Shown: positions 43,909-52,572 of the stretch, piece after piece
Position numbering within the stretch: the first letter of the stretch is position 1
How the letters are laid out: each line of letters begins with the position of its first letter
Origin: Bacillota bacterium
GTDB lineage: Bacteria > Bacillota > Clostridia > Acetivibrionales > DTU013
Direction: 5' to 3'
Length of the DNA stretch: 64,000 bases
NCBI GenBank assembly: GCA_023409735.1
Contig: JAEYRB010000048.1
Span: forward strand, 39,161 to 103,160
Notes under the pieces: model-generated
The model's input: the letters and a program-made list of their open reading frames with translations, nothing else
Databases searched by the model: none
Told to the model about the DNA's origin: nothing
Made by a program: the position numbers and the translations under genes

Positions 43909-43934
43909 ACTTTTTAGTATTGTTTTAATATAAT
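43906..43934 (+). promoter_or_regulatory. lexA promoter
   Basis: TTGACT (43906-43911) and TATAAT (43929-43934), 17 bases apart, about 45 bases before the start codon. Confidence 0.85.
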
Positions 43935-43978
43935 ATCTTTGGAAAGTATTTCAGATATTATGATAAGGAGTGGTTTTT

Positions 43979-44626
43979 TTGAATAAAAAGCCTAATGATA
44001 AACAGCAGCAGATTCTTGACTTTGTTAACAAACAGGTGGAAGAAAAGGGTTACCCGCCTTCTGTCCGTGAAATCTGCTCTGCAGTTGGCTTTAGATCAAC
44101 TTCTACAGTTCATGGCTACCTTGAAAAGCTTGAAAAATGTGGCCTGATCGCTAAGGATCCTACCAAGCCCAGGGCATTAAAGGTAATATGCAATAAAAAA
44201 GCTGTAACTATGCCTAATGAACTCACAAAGGATTACTACTCCAGAAGAGAGCTTATTGACGTTCCGATAGTAGGAAAGGTTACAGCAGGTCAACCTATTC
44301 TTGCTGTAGAAAACATAGAGGACACATTTCCTATCCCGGTTGATTATGCTCAGAATTCTACAGTTTTCATGCTGAGGGTCCAGGGAGAAAGCATGATCGA
44401 AGCCGGTATTCTTGATAATGATATTGTACTAGTAAAGCAGCAATCCACTGCCAACAATGGTGAGATAGTTGTTGCTCTTATAGGAGATGAAGCTACCGTC
44501 AAAACATTTTATAAAGAGAAGGGTTTTATTCGGCTTCAACCTCAGAATCAATACATGGATCCAATAATTGTTCGTGACAACCTTTCTATTCTAGGTAAGG
44601 TAATAGGAGTGTTCAGACGCCTATAG
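43979..44626 (+). CDS. lexA: SOS repressor LexA
   Basis: Represses DNA-damage genes and cleaves itself when RecA is activated. It has 215 residues. Residues 1-65 are the winged-helix domain (VREICSAVGFRSTSTVHGYL); the cleavage site is Ala103-Gly104 in KVTAGQP; the catalytic pair is Ser138 (QGESMIEAG) and Lys175 (DEATVKTFYKE). Translation appears to start at TTG 43979, with AAGGAG eight bases upstream; a GTG at 43970 overlaps that site. It is divergent from yneA and its own promoter carries a LexA box. Confidence 0.97.
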   Translation: MNKKPNDKQQQILDFVNKQVEEKGYPPSVREICSAVGFRSTSTVHGYLEKLEKCGLIAKDPTKPRALKVICNKKAVTMPNELTKDYYSRRELIDVPIVGKVTAGQPILAVENIEDTFPIPVDYAQNSTVFMLRVQGESMIEAGILDNDIVLVKQQSTANNGEIVVALIGDEATVKTFYKEKGFIRLQPQNQYMDPIIVRDNLSILGKVIGVFRRL

Positions 44627-44750
44627 AAATTTTTCCTACTTAGAGGTTGACATCTGCACTTCAGGCATAGATTTTTCGGTCTCTTTTACTTTTCCTTCTG
44701 TCAATACATACTCATACCAGCTTACTTTTTTGTAAGTGGACCGTTATTAA

Positions 44751-44803
44751 AGAAAATAAAAGCTTGCCAATTGCATTTATGGCTAAGCTTTTCTATTTTC
44801 TTT
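44751..44803 (+). terminator. Terminator hairpin after lexA
   Basis: AGAAAATAAAAGCTTGCCA pairs with TGGCTAAGCTTTTCTATTTT (one bulge), with a T-rich 3' side. The lexA-hfq gap (44627-45071) holds this hairpin and the hfq terminator, and no gene. Confidence 0.7.
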
Positions 44804-44989
44804 CTTATATTGCATTTGATTATGATCTATCTGAATTTAAATAGTTAATACATACTTGCGATATATAAGAATCATTAATGTAAATTTATACTTATGATTT
44901 ACCAGAACGTATTGATAAAATATCCTTACGCCCCATAAGAATCGTTTTATATTCGTTGGAACTATCAGAGTCACTTTTAAGTTAACCTA

Positions 44990-45020
44990 AAAAGCCATAT
45001 AGGTTACCCTAATGGCTTTT
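44990..45020 (-). terminator. Terminator hairpin after hfq
   Basis: AAAAGCCAT (44990-44998) pairs with ATGGCTTTT (45012-45020), with an inner TAGG/CCTA extension and TTAC loop. On the - strand it ends GGCTTTTTAGG. Confidence 0.78.
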
Positions 45021-45071
45021 GTCCATTTCATTATTATGAATTGCTCTTAATACTGCTAGCTTTAAAAAACT

Positions 45072-45326
45072 CTACTTAGCACCAGTATTGGCATTTGCTT
45101 CATTAAATATGAAATTAACTGCCTTCATAGGACTTATTGTTGATATTGCATGCTTATATACGAGCTGCTGCCTTCCTTCGGTATCAAGCACGACAGTAAA
45201 ATTATCAAAGCCCTTTACCATTCCCTTAAGCTGAAAACCATTAGTTAGGTATATTGTTACAGCTATATGCTCTTTTCTCACCTGATTTAAAAACACATCT
45301 TGTAAATTAATATTAGGTTTATTCAC
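45072..45326 (-). CDS. hfq: RNA chaperone Hfq
   Basis: An 84-residue Sm-like hexameric RNA chaperone. NLQDVFLNQVRKEHIAVTIY and FQLKGMVKGFDNFTVVL form Sm1; the Sm2 motif is YKHAISTISP, with the H conserved and A-I in place of the usual A-I/V. Clostridial Hfq has this length and a short C-terminus. GGAGG precedes the ATG. It is the last gene of the mutS-mutL-miaA-hfq run, as in many Gram-negative and clostridial genomes. Confidence 0.97.
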   Translation of the reverse strand: MNKPNINLQDVFLNQVRKEHIAVTIYLTNGFQLKGMVKGFDNFTVVLDTEGRQQLVYKHAISTISPMKAVNFIFNEANANTGAK

Positions 45327-45394
45327 GCTATTATCCTCCTTAACAAATCATTCTATATTGTAGTTAACTGTCAGCAGGAATTAAATCTATTTTA

Positions 45395-46336
45395 CTAGAT
45401 TATTCCATTTGATGCAATACACACTTGAATTATTTTTTCTGCAAGCTGCCCTATATCAGTGTTTTCATCAGCATCAAGCCAATTGACCCCAGGAACTCGC
45501 CTAAACCATGTCATCTGTCGTTTTGCATAATGCCTTGTATCCCGTTTTAGTAAAAATACTGTTTCTTCCCATGAACACTCGCCTTTCAGGTAACTTATAA
45601 TTTCCTTGTAGCCTATTGCCTGCAATGCAGTACAGTCTCTTCGATATCCTGATCTTATCAGGCCTTTTACTTCGTCAAGAAGTCCTGCCTCAATCATATT
45701 GTCTACCCTTTTTTCAATCCTGCTATATAGCTTTTCCCTATCCCATCTGAGTCCAAACAATAAATAGTTGTAGGGCGGCGGCTCAAGCCTCGATAAATCG
45801 GCATGCTCACTTATGGTCTTGTTTGTTTGCTTATATACTTCTATTGCCCTTATTACTCTTTTAATATCATTTTCGTGAATTTTAGATGCTGCTATCGGAT
45901 CAATCTCCTGCAGCTTGTCATATAAATACCTGTTGCCTTTATCAGCAGCCTCTTTACGTAGTTCTTCACGCAGCTCCTCGTCGCAAATTGTTTCTGAGAA
46001 GTTGATATTATAAATCAAAGAATTTATGTAAAGACCTGTCCCTCCGACTACAATTGGTCTCTTTCCTTCGTCAATTATATTAGAAATATATTTCAATGCT
46101 GATTCTCGGTATTTTGCTACACTGAAATTGACTGCGGGATCGACCTCATCGATCATGTAATGTCTGATACCGGCCATTTCGTCCAAGCTTGGTTTTGCAG
46201 TTCCAATGTTCAGGTATTTGTAAATCTGCATGGAATCCGCAGAAACTATACTGCCGTTTATCCTTTTCGCAAGTTCTATAGACAATCCGGTTTTCCCGGA
46301 CGCTGTTGGGCCTACCAGAACTATTACAGGCTCCAT
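45395..46336 (-). CDS. miaA: tRNA dimethylallyltransferase MiaA
   Basis: Adds the isopentenyl group to A37 of tRNAs reading UNN codons. It has 313 residues. The P-loop is VGPTASGKTGLS; SADSMQIYKYLNIGTAKP is the substrate loop; GGTGLYINSLIY and QAIGYKEIISYL are conserved; the tRNA-binding end RHYAKRQMTWFRR is intact. Its product is the substrate of MiaB encoded at 52.5 kb in the same strand cluster. It lies 53 bases after mutL. Confidence 0.97.
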   Translation of the reverse strand: MEPVIVLVGPTASGKTGLSIELAKRINGSIVSADSMQIYKYLNIGTAKPSLDEMAGIRHYMIDEVDPAVNFSVAKYRESALKYISNIIDEGKRPIVVGGTGLYINSLIYNINFSETICDEELREELRKEAADKGNRYLYDKLQEIDPIAASKIHENDIKRVIRAIEVYKQTNKTISEHADLSRLEPPPYNYLLFGLRWDREKLYSRIEKRVDNMIEAGLLDEVKGLIRSGYRRDCTALQAIGYKEIISYLKGECSWEETVFLLKRDTRHYAKRQMTWFRRVPGVNWLDADENTDIGQLAEKIIQVCIASNGII

Positions 46337-46389
46337 TTAACTTTTCTTTCCCCCTCTCTATCTACCAATTGTAACCATTACATAACAAT

Positions 46390-48765
46390 TTATACGATAC
46401 GTTTGAATAATTTTTCCAGCTCATATCTTCTAAGTTTTAATATAGCAGGCCTTCCATGAGGGCATGTATATGGATTTACCAATGAAGATAATCTGGTCAA
46501 AAGCTCATGTATTTCCCTCTCATCAAGCCTCATATGAGCTTTTACGGCAGACTTGCAGGCCATTGTAAACAAAGCTTCATCCGCGATGCGGCTCCTATCC
46601 TCTCCGTTATTGGACATTACATAATCTAATACATCAAGGAACATTCTTTTAAAATCAATGTCCTTATCTGTAAACGGCACGGCTCTTAATATAATAGAAT
46701 TATACCCGAAACTATCATATGAGAAACCAAGCTTCTCAAGAAAATCCTTTTCGCTAACAGCAAACTGGTATTCTCCTGCTGTAAGCTCGATAGGGACCAC
46801 TGCAAGCAGAGTTTGTAACAGTGGCTCATCTTTCTCAAATGCCTTTTTAAGCTCTTCATAGCGGATTCTTTCATGTGCCGCGTGCTGATCAAGGAGCAGC
46901 AATTCATCATTAAGCTCAAGCAGTATATACGTTGAGAATAATTGCCCAACGAGCCTCGAGCCCTCGAAGATATTTTCATGGTTTCCAGGCTGTTGGTCTT
47001 TCAGGCTTGAGGGGCTTTGTTCCAACTCTCTATTAGAATTTACCACAGAAATATTTTTAATATCATCTGTTTTTCTATCTACAACCGACATACCGGTTCT
47101 ATTTTCCTCTAACTGTTTGAAGGCTCGAACATCTTTAGCCTCGTAGTCAGTCGTGGTGCAAGCTTTATACTCGTTATCGGCTGCTTCCATAAATGTAGAA
47201 CCTGACCATACGCCCGAATCTTGCGTGCCATTTTTGATTTCTTCTGTAATTCCAGATGTTTGCTTGTCTATAACATTCGTAGTACTATGCTTACATTGAT
47301 TCAGGCTGATGTTATCCTGCGCAGCTTGCCCAATGTTATTGTTGTTTACATTCTGTGCAGCTTGCCAAATATTATTGTTGCAGTTTACATCCTGCGCAGC
47401 TTGCCAAATATTATTGTTGCAGTTTACATCCTGCCCCGCATTATCGAGCTTGTCGGTATCCGGAACAATATTTTTTAATCCATTATAATTCTGCCTACCG
47501 TTGTCGTTGTTACAAACATATTGGTTGTTGTCATTCTTGTATATGTTATCAGCTCCGGTATCATCCTGCCTTCCAATATTTTGTCCTTCACTGTCCAGCC
47601 TACATGTGCCTTCACTGTCAGCAATTAGGCTTCCCTTTATTGCTTCTTCTCTTTTTCTTTCAAGCTCCTGCCTTACAGCTTCAAAAGACTCTTGGGAATA
47701 AACCGGTTTAACAGCAGGCTTTTCTGCAATATAATAATTCTTACGACTTTTATCTTCCTGTAGTGTTCTAATTGAAGATCTTGCAAGCAGCGCATTATTT
47801 ACAGCATGGTATACTGCCCTGTATATATCCTGCTCACTTGAGAACTTTACTTCCAGTTTAGATGGATGTACATTTATGTCAACTAAAGCCTGATTTATCC
47901 GTATATCCAGGACTGCAAACGCATATCTGTTTTTCATCAGGAAGGTCCCGTAGGCCCCTTCTAAAGCTGATGTAATAGTTTTACTTCTTATATATCTTCT
48001 GTTTATGTAAAACGACTGCTGATTCCTGTTGGAACGGTTAAACTCCGGCTTCCCTATGTAGCCGGATATTGCGACCTTGCCATCATCAGTCTGCACCTCA
48101 ATGAGCTGTTTTGCAGCTTCTTGACCATATATACTGAAAATTGCACTTTTCATGTCGCCATTTCCCGGAGTATGCATGATCACAGTATTATTGCTTATCA
48201 GCTTAAATGATATGTCAGGATATCCAAGTGCTATTCTGCTGAGCATATCTGCTATATAGCCTGCTTCTGTTGAATCCTTTTTAAGGAATTTATACCTTGC
48301 GGGCGTGTTGAAGAAAAGCTCTCTCACTGTTATAGATGTACCGGTAGGGCATCCGGCAGGCTCGATGCTTATTAGACACCCCCCTTTTACCTCGACAGCT
48401 GTTCCCTGTACTGCATCCTTCACCCTAGTCAACAGCTGGACAGATGAAACTGCAGCTATGCTTGCAAGTGCTTCCCCTCTGAAGCCCATGCTTGATATGC
48501 TCTCTAAATCGTCCGCCCTTCTTATTTTGCTCGTCGCATGACGCTCAAAAGCAATTTCAACATCATCCTCAGCTATGCCGCTGCCATTATCAGTTACTTT
48601 TATGAATGAAATACCGCCATTTCTGATCTCTACACTTATTGCGGTGGCACCGGCATCTATAGAATTTTCCACGAGCTCCTTTATTACTGAAGCAGGCTTC
48701 TCAATAACCTCGCCGGCTGCAATTTTATTGGCTGTATTCTCGTCAAGTATTATTATCTTGCCCAT
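46390..48765 (-). CDS. mutL: DNA mismatch repair protein MutL (endonuclease type) with expanded linker
   Basis: Mismatch-repair coordinator of 791 residues, longer than the usual 620-670. The N-terminal GHKL ATPase shows ELVENSIDAGAT, VTDNGSGI, RHATSKI and GFRGEALASIAA. The C-terminal domain has the endonuclease motif LLLDQHAAHERIRYEEL, the ACKSAVKAH motif and YTCPHGRPAI, so it nicks DNA, as expected where MutH is absent. The linker (about residues 385-590) is Asn/Asp/Gln-rich and includes in-frame 13-residue repeats (AAQDVNCNNNIWQ). It starts one base after the mutS stop. Confidence 0.96.
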   Translation of the reverse strand: MGKIIILDENTANKIAAGEVIEKPASVIKELVENSIDAGATAISVEIRNGGISFIKVTDNGSGIAEDDVEIAFERHATSKIRRADDLESISSMGFRGEALASIAAVSSVQLLTRVKDAVQGTAVEVKGGCLISIEPAGCPTGTSITVRELFFNTPARYKFLKKDSTEAGYIADMLSRIALGYPDISFKLISNNTVIMHTPGNGDMKSAIFSIYGQEAAKQLIEVQTDDGKVAISGYIGKPEFNRSNRNQQSFYINRRYIRSKTITSALEGAYGTFLMKNRYAFAVLDIRINQALVDINVHPSKLEVKFSSEQDIYRAVYHAVNNALLARSSIRTLQEDKSRKNYYIAEKPAVKPVYSQESFEAVRQELERKREEAIKGSLIADSEGTCRLDSEGQNIGRQDDTGADNIYKNDNNQYVCNNDNGRQNYNGLKNIVPDTDKLDNAGQDVNCNNNIWQAAQDVNCNNNIWQAAQNVNNNNIGQAAQDNISLNQCKHSTTNVIDKQTSGITEEIKNGTQDSGVWSGSTFMEAADNEYKACTTTDYEAKDVRAFKQLEENRTGMSVVDRKTDDIKNISVVNSNRELEQSPSSLKDQQPGNHENIFEGSRLVGQLFSTYILLELNDELLLLDQHAAHERIRYEELKKAFEKDEPLLQTLLAVVPIELTAGEYQFAVSEKDFLEKLGFSYDSFGYNSIILRAVPFTDKDIDFKRMFLDVLDYVMSNNGEDRSRIADEALFTMACKSAVKAHMRLDEREIHELLTRLSSLVNPYTCPHGRPAILKLRRYELEKLFKRIV
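47308..47440 (-). repeat. 39-bp tandem repeat within mutL
   Basis: Two near-identical 39-base units (47344-47382 and 47383-47421, three differences) are flanked by two partial or diverged copies. They are in frame and code for repeats of A-A-Q-D/N-V-N-C/N-N-N-N-I-W-Q in the linker between the ATPase and endonuclease domains. Confidence 0.9.
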
Positions 48766-48766
48766 A

Positions 48767-51382
48767 TCAACCCATCCTTGCTTTCTGCTGCAGCCTGTAC
48801 AGCAGGTTCATGGCATCAAGAGGGGTAATTGTTGAAACATCAAGGTTCTTCAGCTCCTCAATTACCTCCTTAGCTGCCTTATCATCATTGGTATTTACAT
48901 AAAATAGCTCCATCTGGCCTTCCAGTGGCTTTTTGCGTCTGCGTATACGGTGCTTGCTTATATCAGCATCCTCGAGCTCCTTTAAAAGCTCCTTTGCCCT
49001 GTCTATTACGGGCTGCGGAACTCCTGCAAGCCTTGCTACCTGTATTCCGTAGCTACCGTCAGCTCCGCCTCTTATTATTTTGCGAAGGAATATTATATCC
49101 TCGCCCTTCTCCTTAACAGCAATACAGTAATTCTTAATACCCGTCATTTTGCCTTCAAGCTCTGTAAGCTCATGATAATGTGTTGCAAAAAGGGTACGGC
49201 TTCCTATCTTTTCATTATCTGATATGTATTCTATAACAGCCCATGCAATACTGAGTCCATCAAAGGTGCTTGTTCCCCTTCCAATCTCGTCAAGTATAAG
49301 AAGGCTCTTTTTCGTTGCATTTTCAAGTATACCTGCCACCTCTGACATTTCAACCATGAAGGTACTTTGCCCGGCTGCCAGATCATCAGATGCTCCGACT
49401 CTGGTAAATATCCTGTCCGCTACGCCTATGACAGCTGAACTTGCAGGAACAAAGCTGCCTATTTGCGCCATCAGAACGATAAGCGCCACCTGCCTCATAT
49501 ATGTGGATTTACCTGCCATGTTGGGCCCTGTTATAATTGACAGCCTGTCCTCATCCATATCAAGAAAGGTATCATTTGGTACAAACTCGCCCTGCTCCAT
49601 CATTTTCTCAACAACCGGATGGCGACCGGCTTCTATTTTTATTATGCCCTCATCATTCACCTCAGGCATACAATAGTTCTCCCTGTCAGAGACCTCTGCA
49701 AGGGAGCATATAACATCCATCTCAGCAAGACATGCAGCAGTAGTCTTTATTCTTCCTACCTGTGTTGCTATTGTTTCTCTTATTTCCGTAAAAAGCTTAT
49801 ATTCAAGGTTAATAATTTTATCCTCAGCGCCGAGTATGGTCTCTTCCATCTCTTTAAGCTCCTGAGTTATGTACCTTTCACAATTAGTAAGCGTCTGCTT
49901 TCTTATGTATCCATCAGGCACGAGATTCAGATATGATTTTGTAACCTCGATATAGTAGCCAAATACCTTTGTATATCCGACCTTCAGGTTACGAATACCG
50001 GTTTTTTCTCTTTCCTTTGCCTCAAGCTCAGCGATCCATTGCTTTCCGTCAATGGTAGCAGTTCTGAGCTTGTCCACCTCTTCGCTGTAGCCTTCCTTGA
50101 TTATTCCTCCGTCCTTTACGGATACAGGCGGTTCTTCTATAATCGACCTGCTTATTAATGACGAAATATCCTCAAGGCCTTCCATCGTGCTGTTATTTCT
50201 CACAGCAAGCGAAGCTGTACAATTCACAAGTAATTCCTTTATGTAAGGTACCTGATAAAGGGAATTTCTGAGGGATATCAGATCTCTGCAGTTTGCACTG
50301 CCTAGAACGACCCTTCCCATTAATCTTTCTATATCATGAACTCTATTGAGGAGCTCTCTTAGCTCCATACGAACCATGAATTTATCCTTTAGTTCAGCAA
50401 CTGCCTCAAGTCTTTCAGTTATGTCAGGAATATTTACCAGTGGCTGCTCTACCCATTTTCGCAGCGTTCTTGCACCCATTGAGGTCATTGTTCTGTCTAA
50501 CACCCAAAGAAGCGTACCCTTGCGCGCCTTCTCCCTCATAGTCTCGGTAAGTTCGAGATTCCGCCTGGTTGAAACATCAAGCATCATATATTCTTCAAGC
50601 TTATAGGGCACAATTTTTTGAATATGGTCAAGTCCAACCTTTTGAGTTTGATCAAGATAATAAAGCAGCGCACCACTGGCATTTATGCATAGTTCTCTCG
50701 TTTCTTCCGGCAAAGCGTTACTTCCGAACCTTTCCTCAATAAGCTTTGTAGCAGCGTTATCCTCGTAAACTTCATCCTCCAGGGAAGAAGTATATGCATT
50801 AAAGCGTTTCTGAAGCTGTGAAGTAGCCTCAGTGTCGCTAAAGAATTGACTGTTTGCGATTATTTCAGCCGGGGAGTATTTTGCAATTTCATTAAACAGC
50901 TTACTTAGTGTGTTACCCCAGGTTATCCTTGAGGTAGTGAATTCACCTGTAGAAATATCAACAACTGCTATTCCATATATATAGCCTTTTTTATATATAG
51001 AAAACAGGTAATTGTTTTTCTTCTCATCAAGCATTGATGCATCAGTCACGGTACCTGGCGTTACTATCCTTACGACCTCTCGTTTCACTAGCCCCTTGGC
51101 AAGTGCAGGATCCTCCATCTGTTCACAGATAGCAACCTTATAGCCTTTAGTAATAAGGCGTGATATGTATCCGTCTACAGCATGATAAGGAACTCCGCAC
51201 ATGGGAGCCCTCTCCTCAAGTCCGCAGTCACGGCCTGTCAAGGTTATGTCAAGCTCTCTTGACGCAAGCGTTGCGTCATCGAAAAACATTTCATAAAAAT
51301 CGCCCAGTCTGTACATTAAGATGCAGTCCTTGTACTGCTCCTTAGTTTCCATATACTGCAGCATCATAGGAGTTAAAGGCAT
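48767..51382 (-). CDS. mutS: DNA mismatch repair protein MutS
   Basis: Mismatch recognition ATPase of 871 residues. The mismatch-wedge motif is in YRLGDFYEMFFDDA (F-x-E); GVPYHAVDGYI is in domain I; the ATPase has the Walker A GPNMAGKSTYMRQ, SEVAGIL, Walker B LLILDEIGRGTSTFDGLS and ATHYHEL. The ATG at 51382 has GAGGT eight bases upstream; a GTG five codons earlier overlaps that site. It is followed by mutL one base after its stop. Upstream is a 300-base repeat array, so its promoter may lie between or before these repeats. Confidence 0.97.
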   Translation of the reverse strand: MPLTPMMLQYMETKEQYKDCILMYRLGDFYEMFFDDATLASRELDITLTGRDCGLEERAPMCGVPYHAVDGYISRLITKGYKVAICEQMEDPALAKGLVKREVVRIVTPGTVTDASMLDEKKNNYLFSIYKKGYIYGIAVVDISTGEFTTSRITWGNTLSKLFNEIAKYSPAEIIANSQFFSDTEATSQLQKRFNAYTSSLEDEVYEDNAATKLIEERFGSNALPEETRELCINASGALLYYLDQTQKVGLDHIQKIVPYKLEEYMMLDVSTRRNLELTETMREKARKGTLLWVLDRTMTSMGARTLRKWVEQPLVNIPDITERLEAVAELKDKFMVRMELRELLNRVHDIERLMGRVVLGSANCRDLISLRNSLYQVPYIKELLVNCTASLAVRNNSTMEGLEDISSLISRSIIEEPPVSVKDGGIIKEGYSEEVDKLRTATIDGKQWIAELEAKEREKTGIRNLKVGYTKVFGYYIEVTKSYLNLVPDGYIRKQTLTNCERYITQELKEMEETILGAEDKIINLEYKLFTEIRETIATQVGRIKTTAACLAEMDVICSLAEVSDRENYCMPEVNDEGIIKIEAGRHPVVEKMMEQGEFVPNDTFLDMDEDRLSIITGPNMAGKSTYMRQVALIVLMAQIGSFVPASSAVIGVADRIFTRVGASDDLAAGQSTFMVEMSEVAGILENATKKSLLILDEIGRGTSTFDGLSIAWAVIEYISDNEKIGSRTLFATHYHELTELEGKMTGIKNYCIAVKEKGEDIIFLRKIIRGGADGSYGIQVARLAGVPQPVIDRAKELLKELEDADISKHRIRRRKKPLEGQMELFYVNTNDDKAAKEVIEELKNLDVSTITPLDAMNLLYRLQQKARMG

Positions 51383-51408
51383 TGAATATGACCTCACTTG
51401 TCAGAACT

Positions 51409-51712
51409 AAGTTATTCTAAATCTAAACCTTAAGTTAAACTTTAAGCTAAACCTTATCTTTAACCTTAAGCTAAACCTTATCTTTAATCGTAAGCTAAAC
51501 CTAAACCAGATCTCAAGCGTAACCTTAAGTTAAACCTCAAGCCATAAATCTCAGACTAAACCTTAAGCTTAACTTTATTTAAATCTCAAGCTTAACCTTA
51601 AGTTAAACTTTAACCTAAACTTCAAGTTAAGCCTTAAACCAAATTTAAACTTAACCTTTAGTTAGGCCTCAAGCCAAATCTTGAGTTAAACCTTAAACAA
51701 GATCTTAAGCTA
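51409..51712. repeat. Degenerate 12-bp satellite between ylbF-like gene and mutS
   Basis: About 24 consecutive imperfect units of 11-13 bases with consensus near TAAACCTTAAGC (variants TAAACTTTAAGC, TTAACCTTAAGC, TAAACCTTATCT, AAATCTCAAGCT). It fills nearly the whole gap between the ylbF-like gene stop and the mutS start. AAGCTT and TTAA symmetry gives local self-complementarity. No other gene or promoter is clear in 51383-51785. Confidence 0.9.
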
Positions 51713-51785
51713 ATGATCCTGCTAATTGCTGTAATTAAGCAAAATATGAATATGACTGTCCCATAATTTTGTTACAGTTTATTTT

Positions 51786-52169
51786 TTAGTGCGAATGGCC
51801 GCAGCCACCGCAGGTGTCACATGAATGAGTACATTCCTCGCCTGTTATTGTAAAGGTTATGACGTCGTTTATTTTTTTCATGAGAGAGTCAAAGCCATTT
51901 TTTGACTCTATGTACTCGTTAGTATTATGGTACTCATTAAGCTCGTTCTGCTTTGCAACAAGCATATCTCTTATTTCGCCTATCTGCACGTCACCTTTTT
52001 TTTCACGTGTAGCTTTAACCAACTCTATTTGCAACAGCCTGTGATCCTCCATGAGCTGCATTCCTCTGTCATCGCTCTCAAGAGCCGCTTCTGCGTTTTT
52101 TAACCTTTTCATCTCTTCAGATTCTGCAATCATCTCTCCAAGTTCTTTTGCTTTCAATAATATGTCCAT
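51786..52169 (-). CDS. YlbF/YmcA family regulator with Cys/His-rich tail
   Basis: A 127-residue helical protein (MDILLKAKELGEMIAESEEM, RLLQIELVKATREKKGD) of the YlbF/YmcA (Com_YlbF) family, which in B. subtilis forms the Y-complex with YaaT. That complex affects RNase Y-dependent mRNA maturation, biofilm, competence and sporulation and carries Fe-S clusters. The C-terminal ECTHSCDTCGGCGHSH gives four cysteines and three histidines able to bind metal or a cluster. The ATG follows AAAGGTG. It lies between miaB and mutS. Confidence 0.85.
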   Translation of the reverse strand: MDILLKAKELGEMIAESEEMKRLKNAEAALESDDRGMQLMEDHRLLQIELVKATREKKGDVQIGEIRDMLVAKQNELNEYHNTNEYIESKNGFDSLMKKINDVITFTITGEECTHSCDTCGGCGHSH

Positions 52170-52320
52170 ATTTTAAGCACCTTTCTTAATTGATATTATT
52201 TTCTATATAACTTACTTAGGTTTATTTGGCTAGTGGTATATTAAATTTGCGCCAATGCCATATTACCTTCGATTTAACGGTTATTCCTTTATTGAGTATT
52301 TTCCAGCTCTTTAGTATTTT
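52170..52320. other. Intergenic part between the ylbF-like gene and the miaB repeats
   Basis: No gene is seen. It should include the ylbF promoter, or read-through from miaB, but no clear -35/-10 pair was found. Confidence 0.35.
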
Positions 52321-52572
52321 TATACTATCCTGCCCTCCAGCGACCAGGTCCCTGTATCCTCAATAAGTCAGCGGCTATGTCCATATCTGTAATCAGTTGT
52401 TATACTATCCTATCCTCCAGCGACCAGGTCTCTGTATTATCAGATGTTGTTATGCTCTTCTTCCAACGACCATGTCTCTGAATTCTCAATGAGTCAGCGG
52501 CTATATCCATATCTGTAATCAGTTGTTATACTATCCTACCCTCCAGCGACCAGGTCCCTGTATCCTCAATAA
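52321..52572 (-). repeat. Tandem array derived from the 3' end of miaB
   Basis: Four units. The first (in gene order) is the true miaB end (52526-52572). Downstream follow 52451-52525 (about 75 bases, diverged), 52401-52450 (50 bases, truncated) and 52321-52400 (80 bases). The last unit still encodes the same C-terminal peptide as miaB (IEDTGTWSLEGRIV and stop), whereas the intermediate ones read DNTETWSLEDRIV and IENSETWSLEEEHN. Confidence 0.92.

Noticed and set aside
51409..51712. Repeat array considered as a CRISPR or plasmid iteron array
   Set aside because: Units are only about 12 bp, contiguous and imperfect, with no spacers, no cas genes and no replication initiator nearby.
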